From NCBI GenBank assembly GCA_025450475.1, contig JANWHJ010000047.1, positions 1-6,878 on the forward strand: a stretch of DNA of 6,878 nt. The letters are read 5' to 3'. Positions 1 through 4,720 of the stretch are shown in pieces. Both the position numbers and the translations under genes were made by a program. Below the pieces are notes generated by a model, which was not told the origin of the DNA, searched no databases, and saw only the letters and a list, made by a program, of their open reading frames with translations. Source of the stretch: Nitrososphaera sp. (GTDB lineage: Archaea > Thermoproteota > Nitrososphaeria > Nitrososphaerales > Nitrososphaeraceae). Position 1 is the first letter of the stretch. The number at the start of each line of letters is the position of its first letter.

Positions 1-691
1 ATGACTGCTCGATTGATTCAAGCGTGATCTCTTCTTCGTTGAGCCTCACATGCTCGATTTCGTCGCGCTTCATGTATTCCTCTGCCAGCCTCAGGATCTC
101 CGGAGGCATCGTTGCAGAGAACAAACACGTCTGCCTGTCTTCGTTCACGTAGAACAGGATGAACTTGATGTCGTCAATAAAGCCCATGTCGAGCATCCTG
201 TCTGCTTCGTCGAGCACCACGAACTTGACGTCGTCGAGGATTATCGAGCCCTGTTTAATGTGGTCGATGAGCCTTCCGGGAGTCGCGACTACGATCTGCG
301 CGCCGCGCTGGAGCTTGTCAAGCTGCACGTTAATGCTCTGGCCGCCATAGATGGCAACCGCCTTGGTTCCTGTGTACCTTGAGAACCGGCTGATCTCGGT
401 CGCGACCTGCACCGCAAGTTCTCTTGTCGGGGCAAGTATGAGGGCCTGCACTGGGCCGTCTGCCTTGATCCTCTGCAATATCGGCAGGCCAAAAGCCGCC
501 GTTTTTCCGGTTCCTGTGTGCGCCTGTCCTACGACATCTTTACCTTCCAAAACAAGCGGTATAGCTGCCTCTTGTATAGGGAACGGCGCCTCAAATCCAT
601 TTTCGGAGAGTGCTTTTGTTAGTTGTGCACTCAATCCCAATTCTTCAAAGGTTTTTGTCATTTCCTTTTTTTCACTTTTTTGTGTATTCAT
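1..691 (-). CDS. DEAD-box ATP-dependent RNA helicase, N-terminal part (C-terminus beyond left edge)
   Basis: This is the first RecA-like domain of a superfamily 2 RNA helicase, which uses ATP to unwind or remodel RNA duplexes in the cytoplasm. About 230 residues are visible. Counted from the ATG at 691, the motifs are: Q motif around F37-PIQ-40, Walker A AHTGTGKT (57-64), motif Ia PTREL (88-92), a GG at 116-117, TPGR (137-140), Walker B DEAD (161-164) and motif III SAT (192-194). The second RecA domain lies off the window, so this is a partial gene, not a broken one. The start is either 691 or an in-frame ATG at 661. The ten extra residues (NTQKSEKKE type) are lysine-rich and unlike the family core, and FEELGLS right after the second Met is where such proteins usually begin, so 661 is a real alternative. 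It is divergently transcribed from the wHTH gene. The family is certain; the exact RNA substrate (ribosome assembly, RNA decay or cold adaptation) cannot be told. Confidence 0.95.
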   Translation of the reverse strand, partial: MNTQKSEKKEMTKTFEELGLSAQLTKALSENGFEAPFPIQEAAIPLVLEGKDVVGQAHTGTGKTAAFGLPILQRIKADGPVQALILAPTRELAVQVATEISRFSRYTGTKAVAIYGGQSINVQLDKLQRGAQIVVATPGRLIDHIKQGSIILDDVKFVVLDEADRMLDMGFIDDIKFILFYVNEDRQTCLFSATMPPEILRLAEEYMKRDEIEHVRLNEEEITLESIEQS

Positions 692-819
692 TTGTATCCA
701 CAAAAGCCACGGAAGAGATGAAAAGCGTTTTCCTGCTTTGACAAATCTGCCGTGCAGAAACTTTTGTCTTACTCTTATCTGGGCAGGGCGGAAATATAAG
801 GTATGCGGTATGATTCAAG

Positions 820-828
820 TTTAAATTT
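820..828 (+). promoter_or_regulatory. TATA-like box for the wHTH gene
   Basis: The AT-only palindromic string TTTAAATTT has its centre about 33 bases before the ATG at 857. With the usual archaeal spacing of about 26 bases from TATA centre to transcription start, transcription would begin near 850 and leave a leader of only some 7 bases. A second AT-rich string (AAATATAAG, 792-800) could serve this gene with a longer leader or, on the other strand, the helicase. Confidence 0.45.
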
Positions 829-856
829 CAAACTAGTCTACCGGGCATGATAATAC

Positions 857-1177
857 ATGCCAGACCCTGACGTCAAGCGTCTGCTATGGTTCCTTTTTGC
901 CGGCTCCCGGGGCGGGGAGAACAGGATCAGGATAATCGATCTCATCAATGAGCGGCCCCATAACATGAACCAGCTTGCAGAGGTCTTGGGGGTCGACTAC
1001 AAGGCCGTGCAGCACCACATCGGGGTGCTTGAGAAGAACAACATGGTTACCAGAATCGGCGAAAAGTACGGCGTGCTTTACTTCATCTCAAATTACCTTG
1101 AAGCGAATATAGAGGCATTCAACGAGGTCAAGGCGGCCATAGATAAAAAGAACCTGAACAGATCTGGAAAAAAGTAA
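857..1177 (+). CDS. winged helix-turn-helix transcriptional regulator (ArsR-like fold)
   Basis: This 106-residue DNA-binding protein is predicted to act as a dimeric repressor or activator in the cytoplasm. After an N-terminal hydrophobic stretch (VKRLLWFLFAGSRGG, residues 6-20) comes a compact wHTH: helix 1 at 21-32, a helix at 37-44 (MNQLAEVL), the recognition helix at 47-60 (DYKAVQHHIGVLEKNN) and the beta wing at 63-77 (MVTRIGEKYGVLYFI). A charged C-terminal helix may help dimerisation. The pattern of GG, ERP, QLAE, LDYK-like, VQHH and VLE, then GEKYG, matches a wHTH group common in archaea that often sits beside a small 3-TM protein, as here. There is no cysteine, so thiol-based metal or redox sensing of the classical ArsR type is not possible. 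The gap to the membrane-protein gene is 28 bases, and the last codons of this gene contain the repeat and promoter of the next. The ligand and targets are unknown. Confidence 0.85.
   Translation: MPDPDVKRLLWFLFAGSRGGENRIRIIDLINERPHNMNQLAEVLGVDYKAVQHHIGVLEKNNMVTRIGEKYGVLYFISNYLEANIEAFNEVKAAIDKKNLNRSGKK
1159..1176 (+). repeat. 18-base direct repeat, copy 1 (promoter-associated)
   Basis: CAGATCTGGAAAAAAGTA is identical to 1589-1606, exactly 430 bases downstream. It begins with the 8-base palindrome CAGATCTG and runs into an AT-rich TATA-like string. Similarity continues for seven more bases (AATAAGC here, TTAAAGC in copy 2), giving 22 of 25 matches. In this copy the repeat encodes the last residues of the wHTH protein (RSGKK then stop). 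The sequences further upstream of the two copies do not match, so this is not a simple segmental duplication. Confidence 0.8.
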
Positions 1178-1182
1178 ATAAG
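1174..1182 (+). promoter_or_regulatory. TATA-like box for the 3-TM protein gene, inside the end of the wHTH gene
   Basis: GTAAATAAG overlaps the stop codon of the wHTH gene. It is preceded by the purine-rich GGAAAAAA, in the position of a BRE. Its centre is about 28 bases before the ATG at 1206, which predicts a leaderless or nearly leaderless transcript. The 3-TM gene may therefore be transcribed alone as well as by read-through from the regulator. Confidence 0.45.
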
Positions 1183-1205
1183 CGGATTTCTGTCGTGCAA
1201 TCATT

Positions 1206-1523
1206 ATGGCTCTGCTGATGGACGTAAGCTCTATAGTGAGTATGGCAAACATGGCGATACTGATCTTGTTGCTGACTGTCTATGGGAGGATATACAGCAA
1301 GACGGGCGCCACGTTTACTATCGGTCTTATGATATTTGCAGGCATGCTGATGTTCCATAACGTGATAGCGGTTTACGGCTACTTTGCGATGGCGCCTCTT
1401 TACTCTGACGACCTGCTGCCGTACTTTGTGGGGATACACATAGCCGAATTCGCTGGGCTTATAGCGCTCCTGAAGGTCACTGTATGGCCTGAAGGCGTGA
1501 AGACTAACCCAAATGCAGCCTAA
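1206..1523 (+). CDS. small three-helix membrane protein, partner of the wHTH regulator
   Basis: This 105-residue integral membrane protein has three predicted helices, at about residues 8-28, 36-60 and 71-92, with short loops. The first loop is basic (YGRIYSKTG, 26-34), suggesting it faces the cytoplasm. Histidines at 51 (FHN) and 78 (GIHIAEF, followed by E81) lie in or near helices 2 and 3 and could bind a metal, heme or quinone; this is inference only. Size, helix count and the wHTH neighbour recall a family of unknown function often found beside such regulators in haloarchaea (the DUF7521 type), but the assignment is from memory and not verified. A second ATG at 1218 is possible; 1206 fits the TATA spacing better. 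A run of seven T follows the stop. The natural idea is a membrane sensor or one-component partner working with the upstream wHTH protein. Confidence 0.75.
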   Translation: MALLMDVSSIVSMANMAILILLLTVYGRIYSKTGATFTIGLMIFAGMLMFHNVIAVYGYFAMAPLYSDDLLPYFVGIHIAEFAGLIALLKVTVWPEGVKTNPNAA

Positions 1524-1530
1524 TTTTTTT
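1524..1530 (+). terminator. poly-T terminator after the 3-TM gene
   Basis: Seven consecutive T directly follow the TAA stop of the membrane-protein gene. Archaeal RNA polymerase terminates at such T-tracts without needing a hairpin. No hairpin precedes it. It would separate this unit from the ccdA operon. Confidence 0.5.
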
Positions 1531-1588
1531 ACTAGCCTTTCTGTTTGAAGTTAGCTATCTTTGGGTACGTGTTAGATCCAATTTGGTG

Positions 1589-1606
1589 CAGATCTGGAAA
1601 AAAGTA
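1589..1606 (+). repeat. 18-base direct repeat, copy 2 (promoter of ccdA)
   Basis: This is an exact second copy of CAGATCTGGAAAAAAGTA, also ending in a TATA-like string. The distance from its last base to the start codon is 31 bases here and 29 in copy 1. The same position relative to two different starts argues for a shared promoter or operator element rather than chance. The candidate binder nearest at hand is the wHTH protein; this is inference. Confidence 0.8.
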
Positions 1607-1612
1607 TTAAAG
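1604..1612 (+). promoter_or_regulatory. TATA-like box of the ccdA operon
   Basis: GTATTAAAG overlaps the end of repeat copy 2 and is preceded by the purine-rich GGAAAAAA. Its centre is about 30 bases upstream of the TTG start at 1638, predicting a start of transcription around 1634 and almost no leader. Confidence 0.45.
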
Positions 1613-1637
1613 CAAAAATTGGGAACTGCAGCATGAA

Positions 1638-2390
1638 TTGGTTGAGGCCAGCATTCTGGTGTCAGCGCTCGCAGGGGCGGGATCGTTCTTCTCACCGTGT
1701 ATCCTGCCAATCATCCCCGCGTTCGTGTCATACTTGTCGGGCACAACACTGAGCGAGCTCCAGAGCGCAGGTGGCGCCTTTGTCGCAGTGAAAAGATCCG
1801 TCAGGCTCAACATTTTCCTGAATACCATATACTTTGTTCTCGGGTTTTCACTGGTCTTTGCCGTACTGGGTGTTATTTTGAACAGCTTCCTCGCCAACGT
1901 CGGCACTAGCTTTCAATCTACATTCCAGACAATAGGCGGCGGGGTGATAATCGCGTTTGGAGGGTACCTCATCTTGTCGACAAAGCTCCGAGTGCTCAAC
2001 TTTGAAAAGAAAATGACCAACTTCCCGCGCTTCAAAACAACCTACATCACGTCGTTCGTGTTTGGCGCCGCGTTTGCGTCCGGGTGGACGCCATGTGTCG
2101 GCCCGATACTGGGCACAACTCTAACGCTTGCTGCAACCTCACCGGGCGTGGCGTACAACTCACTCCTTGCGTATGCTCTTGGCCTCGGCGTGCCATTCCT
2201 GATCACCGGTGCCTTTTTTTCGCAATCGACCAAGGTGATCAAAAAGATGGTCAAGCATCTGAGGTACTTTAACCCCATAATGGGCGCAATCCTGATCATA
2301 CTTGGGATACTGGTACTCACTAACCAGCTGAGCATCATCGGCAATTTCCCCCTAGCAAACGAGATAATCAACCTGGAGAGGGGAATATGA
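1638..2390 (+). CDS. ccdA: CcdA/DsbD-family transmembrane thiol-disulfide electron carrier
   Basis: This six-helix membrane protein is predicted to carry reducing equivalents from cytoplasmic thioredoxin to thiol proteins outside the membrane. It has 250 residues, usual for the family. The two redox cysteines are present in their expected contexts: C21 in FFSPCILPIIPAF near helix 1, and C153 in SGWTPCVGPILG. The two form the halves of the pseudo-symmetric repeat. Further hydrophobic segments lie at about 60-85, 97-114, 175-193 and 213-231. The only in-frame start after an upstream stop is TTG at 1638 (CTG at 1626 aside). A nearby ATG at 1633 is in another frame. The stop overlaps the ATG of the thioredoxin-like gene by 4 bases (ATGA), so the two are translationally coupled. 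As ammonia-oxidising archaea are reported to lack c-type cytochromes, its work is probably the reduction of other exported thiol or copper proteins rather than heme attachment (inference). Confidence 0.92.
   Translation: MVEASILVSALAGAGSFFSPCILPIIPAFVSYLSGTTLSELQSAGGAFVAVKRSVRLNIFLNTIYFVLGFSLVFAVLGVILNSFLANVGTSFQSTFQTIGGGVIIAFGGYLILSTKLRVLNFEKKMTNFPRFKTTYITSFVFGAAFASGWTPCVGPILGTTLTLAATSPGVAYNSLLAYALGLGVPFLITGAFFSQSTKVIKKMVKHLRYFNPIMGAILIILGILVLTNQLSIIGNFPLANEIINLERGI
2375..2383 (+). promoter_or_regulatory. Shine-Dalgarno site for the thioredoxin-like gene
   Basis: GGAGAGGGG lies 3-11 bases before the ATG at 2387, inside the last codons of ccdA. It is the clearest SD-like site in the window, as expected for an internal operon gene that cannot be leaderless. 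It supports the ATG at 2387 as the start and coupling through the ATGA overlap. Confidence 0.6.
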
Positions 2391-3520
2391 ACACGGACAA
2401 CCTGAGCGCCCTGGCAGTTGCAATTGGAGTTGTGGCGCTCATATCCGGCTTTGGCATCTACTTCAACAGCCCTGAGCTCAACACAGCCGTGTCAGACAAC
2501 AATTTCGTGTCGGCGACCATGGATGAGAACAGCACGGTGACACAGCCAGATAAGTCGCACTTCAAGCTCGCACCGGAACTCGCAGAAATTTCTGGCTATG
2601 TCAATACCAATCCGCTGACGCTTGGAGACCTAAAGGGCAAGGTGGTGCTCATCGACTTTTGGACCTACAGTTGCATCAACTGTATCAGGACTATCCCGTA
2701 CCTGAACGCGTGGTACGAAAAATATGGTGACTCCGGCCTAGTGATAGTAGGCGTTCACACACCGGAGTTCGAATTTGAAAAAGACTACAACAATGTCAAG
2801 GCAGCCGTCGAAAAATTCGAGATAAAATATCCCGTAGCGCAGGACAACGAAAAGGTGACCTGGAAGGCGTACGAAAATCGCTACTGGCCGCGGAAGTACC
2901 TGGTCGACGACGAAGGATATATCCGGTACGACCACATCGGTGAAGGCGCGTATGCCGAAACCGAAAAAGTGATCCAGTTGCTGCTGTTAGAGCGCGCGGC
3001 GAACATTGGTGCCAACGGAACCATAGACCAGTCGATCAGCAAGCCAGAAAACACACAGAGCGTCAACTTTGGCCGGATAGACACTCCAGAGCTGTACTTT
3101 GGGTACCAGTTTGCAAGGACGCCCCTTGGAAATCCGGAAAGTTACAAGCCAGAACAAATCGTAAAATATGCGATTGCAGAAAACGCGTCGATCTCCCCTA
3201 ACAGGATATACCTTGATGGGGAATGGAAGAACAACGTCGACCACATGGAGCTTCAGAGTGATGCTGGCCGCATCGTCCTCTCCTATTCTGCAAGAGCCGT
3301 GAACATTGTAGCCGGCGGCGTCGGCGAATTGCACGTATCAGAGGACGGCTCGGATTTGACCGCCAATTCTCGTGGCTTTGACGCCTCAAAGCAAGGAGTA
3401 GTCGCGATAGACGGGCAAAAACTATACAACCTTACTATGCACCAGGACTATGGTGATCACAAGATCGTAATCGACGTGGTCGGCAGCGGATTCAAGATCT
3501 ATACCTTCAGCTTCGGTTAA
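2387..3520 (+). CDS. membrane-anchored thioredoxin-like protein, DipZ/TlpA type, with C-terminal beta-rich domain
   Basis: This 377-residue redox protein is predicted to face the outside of the cytoplasmic membrane. A hydrophobic N-terminal segment (about 7-26) acts as signal anchor, followed by a linker. The thioredoxin-fold domain spans about 62-202: beta strand KVVLIDFWTYS, active site C96-I-N-C99, then IVGVHTPEFEFEKD, and a WPRKYLVD segment with P168 in the cis-proline position and Y171 onward as in TlpA/DipZ proteins. The WTYSCINC motif is typical of the DipZ group. Residues about 228-377 form a second domain rich in beta strands (ELYFGYQFARTPLGN at the start, LDGEW, VVAIDGQKLYNL later) that resembles the carbohydrate-binding-like C-terminal domain of Mycobacterium tuberculosis DipZ. 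There DsbD-like, thioredoxin and CBM-like parts are one polypeptide; here they are split between two overlapping genes. CcdA is the obvious electron donor. The final substrate is unknown. Confidence 0.88.
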   Translation: MNTDNLSALAVAIGVVALISGFGIYFNSPELNTAVSDNNFVSATMDENSTVTQPDKSHFKLAPELAEISGYVNTNPLTLGDLKGKVVLIDFWTYSCINCIRTIPYLNAWYEKYGDSGLVIVGVHTPEFEFEKDYNNVKAAVEKFEIKYPVAQDNEKVTWKAYENRYWPRKYLVDDEGYIRYDHIGEGAYAETEKVIQLLLLERAANIGANGTIDQSISKPENTQSVNFGRIDTPELYFGYQFARTPLGNPESYKPEQIVKYAIAENASISPNRIYLDGEWKNNVDHMELQSDAGRIVLSYSARAVNIVAGGVGELHVSEDGSDLTANSRGFDASKQGVVAIDGQKLYNLTMHQDYGDHKIVIDVVGSGFKIYTFSFG

Positions 3521-3540
3521 AGCTTGTCGGTCTCCCCGCC

Positions 3541-3547
3541 TTTTCTT
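3541..3547 (+). terminator. T-rich termination site after the redox operon
   Basis: TTTTCTT, preceded by a C-rich stretch and followed by AAATTTTC, begins 21 bases after the stop of the thioredoxin-like gene. This is the usual form of an archaeal terminator. No convincing hairpin precedes it. Confidence 0.35.
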
Positions 3548-3630
3548 CCAAATTTTCAAGTTTCCGCATAGAGACATCAATTACCTGTAGTGACCGCATA
3601 ATGGTAAGAAGTGGCAACATTCAACGCGTT

Positions 3631-3643
3631 CCTTAAGTTAAAA
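3631..3643 (+). promoter_or_regulatory. TATA-like box upstream of the structured element
   Basis: CCTTAAGTTAAAA has its AT core centred near 3638, about 26-28 bases before the run of six G at 3666-3671. A transcript starting there would begin at or near the 5' strand of the long stem described at 3663-3744. This is the main reason for putting that element on the plus strand. Confidence 0.35.
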
Positions 3644-3662
3644 GAACCTACCTAAAAAGTCA

Positions 3663-3744
3663 AAAGGGGGGAGCAATGGAAGCTTTCCCGAGCATCCCGT
3701 TCTCCCTGGCGGCACCGTAAGTAGGTGCCGCTACTCTCCCCTTT
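3663..3744 (+). ncRNA. candidate structured small RNA (unassigned family)
   Basis: Two strong helices can be drawn by eye. The outer one pairs 3663-3673 (AAAGGGGGGAG) with 3734-3744 (CTCTCCCCTTT): 11 pairs with one G-U and no bulge. The inner one pairs 3707-3716 (TGGCGGCACC) with 3724-3733 (GGTGCCGCTA): 10 pairs, one G-U, 7-base loop GTAAGTA. The inner helix abuts the 3' strand of the outer helix, so they could stack. The remaining 33 bases (3674-3706) could hold a short GGAA/TTCC hairpin, making a three-way junction. A TATA-like box lies at the right distance upstream. It has no T-arm or anticodon like a tRNA, is too short for 5S or SRP RNA, and I recognise no riboswitch family. The strand is uncertain: on the minus strand the element is followed by a T-rich tract (TTTTGACTTTTT) and could be a terminator-like structure. 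A palindromic DNA element is also possible. Confidence 0.45.
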
Positions 3745-3798
3745 GAAGGATTAATGCACTCGTGACAAATTGAGCTGACTAAATAATGAATTTCTCTA

Positions 3799-3954
3799 AT
3801 GACATCACAAAATCGTTTATCTTGTGCTGAGCATCTGTTCAAACAAGCGGCAAACCGTAAGGCCATGAAGCAACTGCTGCACTTCGCAAATCTTTCGCCT
3901 ATCGCCCGAAGCATACTCAGCAATGGCTATTCTTTCTTGTTGAATCCGAAATAA
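3799..3954 (+). CDS. possible small protein of 51 residues, doubtful
   Basis: An ATG-to-TAA frame encodes a basic, mostly helical peptide starting MTSQNRLSCAEHL and ending SFLLNPK, with a probable helix over residues 8-30 (EHLFKQAANRKAMKQLLHF). It is not a recognised family. It overlaps the 3' end of the zinc-ribbon gene on the other strand by 28 bases. Against it, two minus-strand frames are also open over the same bases, the TATA-like string before it (around 3779-3787) is too close to the ATG, and there is no SD site. In favour, the amino-acid composition is protein-like and the space between neighbours would otherwise be empty. It lies across the inverted repeat at 3825-3922, which may be the real reason the sequence is kept. 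Confidence 0.22.
   Translation: MTSQNRLSCAEHLFKQAANRKAMKQLLHFANLSPIARSILSNGYSFLLNPK
3825..3922 (-). repeat. long-range inverted repeat closing a 98-base segment
   Basis: TGCTGAGCAT (3825-3834) is complementary to ATACTCAGCA (3913-3922), with 9 of 10 Watson-Crick pairs. The odd pair is C-A on the plus strand but G-U on the minus strand, so as RNA the stem closes fully only when read from the minus strand, where it would be the 3' UTR of the zinc-ribbon gene. Inside it, on the minus strand, GCTTCG and CGAAGT can also pair, giving an inner stem. No known RNA family is recognised. Confidence 0.4.
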
Positions 3955-4175
3955 CATGAATGACAATATTCCTTGCCATAGATCACGCCCTGCGTGCCAC
4001 ATTTTATGCAGACCTTGTCATGATCCACGGTAGAGTCCAGGGACTTTGCCTTTTGCAAGCACTTGCCGCAGATCGGGGCTTCCAGGGGATAACTTGACAA
4101 GAAGCCGGCGCCACACTGGGTACATTTCAGGCTGTACATTTTTCCTTTTGGTTTCCAGCGCCTAAACAATCCCAT
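3927..4175 (-). CDS. small tandem zinc-ribbon protein
   Basis: This 82-residue protein of unknown role carries four CxxC knuckles: C18-TQ-C21, C36-GK-C39, C56-IK-C59 and C71-HS-C74. The spacing pairs them as two complete Cys4 zinc ribbons, about residues 16-41 and 54-76, joined by a short acidic linker (DSTVDHD). The N-terminus (GLFRRWKPKGK) and C-terminus (NKKE) are basic, so nucleic acid or ribosome contact is likely but not shown. The start is uncertain. ATG 4175 gives a basic extension, while ATG 4139 (MYSLKC) would begin right at the first ribbon and has AAGGA a few bases upstream. It is divergent from pyrI, sharing about 80 bases of upstream DNA with it. Small proteins of this kind are abundant in archaea as transcription, translation or modification accessories; nothing here selects one. 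Confidence 0.75.
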   Translation of the reverse strand: MGLFRRWKPKGKMYSLKCTQCGAGFLSSYPLEAPICGKCLQKAKSLDSTVDHDKVCIKCGTQGVIYGKEYCHSCYFGFNKKE

Positions 4176-4230
4176 GACATACTATTTGCGCCGCGGAATA
4201 ATCAATGTATCGTTGGTCCATCGATATGCT

Positions 4231-4240
4231 GATATACTTA
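4231..4240 (+). promoter_or_regulatory. TATA-like box for pyrI
   Basis: GATATACTTA is centred about 24 bases before the ATG at 4259, predicting a leaderless mRNA that begins at that ATG. This lies inside the longer reading frame that opens at 4205 and argues that 4205 is not the start, since the promoter would then lie within the coding region. Confidence 0.5.
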
Positions 4241-4258
4241 GGAGCGCCGCATCACATC

Positions 4259-4720
4259 ATGTCTGACACGAGCCAGCTTCTTGTGCGCAGGATAAGAGAC
4301 GGCACAGTAATCGATCATATCGAAGGAGGCAAGGCGCTTTTTGTGCTCCGCGCCCTGAGCGTCACTGGCAAGGAGGGCAACGTGATCACTGTCGCGCTGA
4401 ACGTGCCCAGCAGCAAGCACGGCAAGAAGGACATCATCAAGGTGGAGAACAGGTTCTTGGAGACAAGCGAAACTAACAAGCTCGCGCTGATCGCGCCGCG
4501 CGCCACGATCAACATTATCCGTGACTACAAGCTGGTAGAAAAGCGCAAGATCCAGCTACCTGATTCCATTATTGGGATTTTCAAATGTCCAAATCTGAAA
4601 TGCATCACAAACAGCGGCGAAGAGATTAAGTCGACCATAGACGTCATCGACAAGGAAAAGGTGGTGTTGAAATGCCGCTATTGCGCGAGGACACTCTCAA
4701 TCGACGAGCTGGCGTTTTGA
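4259..4720 (+). CDS. pyrI: aspartate carbamoyltransferase regulatory subunit
   Basis: This is the regulatory chain of aspartate carbamoyltransferase, the first committed step of pyrimidine synthesis. It binds the nucleotide effectors and joins catalytic PyrB trimers into the holoenzyme in the cytoplasm. From ATG 4259 it has 153 residues, the same as the E. coli chain. The N-terminal allosteric domain shows RDGTVIDHI (13-21, with D19 and H20 at the effector site) and LNVPS plus GKKDIIKVEN (56-64), with K61 and K95 matching the effector-binding lysines. The C-terminal zinc domain has C110-PNLK-C115 and C139-RY-C142, the four structural zinc ligands. An in-frame ATG at 4205 would add 18 residues unlike the family, and the TATA-like box falls inside them, so 4259 is chosen. 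No pyrB lies on either side, although the two are often adjacent in archaea; it must be elsewhere. The 3' end overlaps the convergent membrane-protein gene by 24 bases. Confidence 0.95.
   Translation: MSDTSQLLVRRIRDGTVIDHIEGGKALFVLRALSVTGKEGNVITVALNVPSSKHGKKDIIKVENRFLETSETNKLALIAPRATINIIRDYKLVEKRKIQLPDSIIGIFKCPNLKCITNSGEEIKSTIDVIDKEKVVLKCRYCARTLSIDELAF

Noticed and set aside
50..824. Plus-strand open frames at 50-382 and 351-824
   Set aside because: They run antisense to the DEAD-box helicase, whose minus-strand frame carries every expected motif; the plus-strand translations resemble no protein family.
3663..3744. tRNA, 5S rRNA or SRP RNA at the paired element
   Set aside because: There is no T-loop or anticodon arm, it is about 80 bases against about 120 for 5S and about 300 for SRP RNA, and I saw none of the conserved sequence blocks of either.
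3663..3744. Miniature inverted-repeat transposon
   Set aside because: The outer arms look like terminal repeats, but no target-site duplication flanks them and no second copy is in the window.
3770..3840. C/D box guide RNA
   Set aside because: TAATGA and CTGA strings occur but do not match the C box RTGATGA or give the usual C-D'-C'-D spacing.
3660..4002. Minus-strand open frames at 3660-3923 and 3817-4002
   Set aside because: One covers the strongly paired element and the other overlaps the zinc-ribbon gene out of frame; compositions are not protein-like and no start signals are seen.
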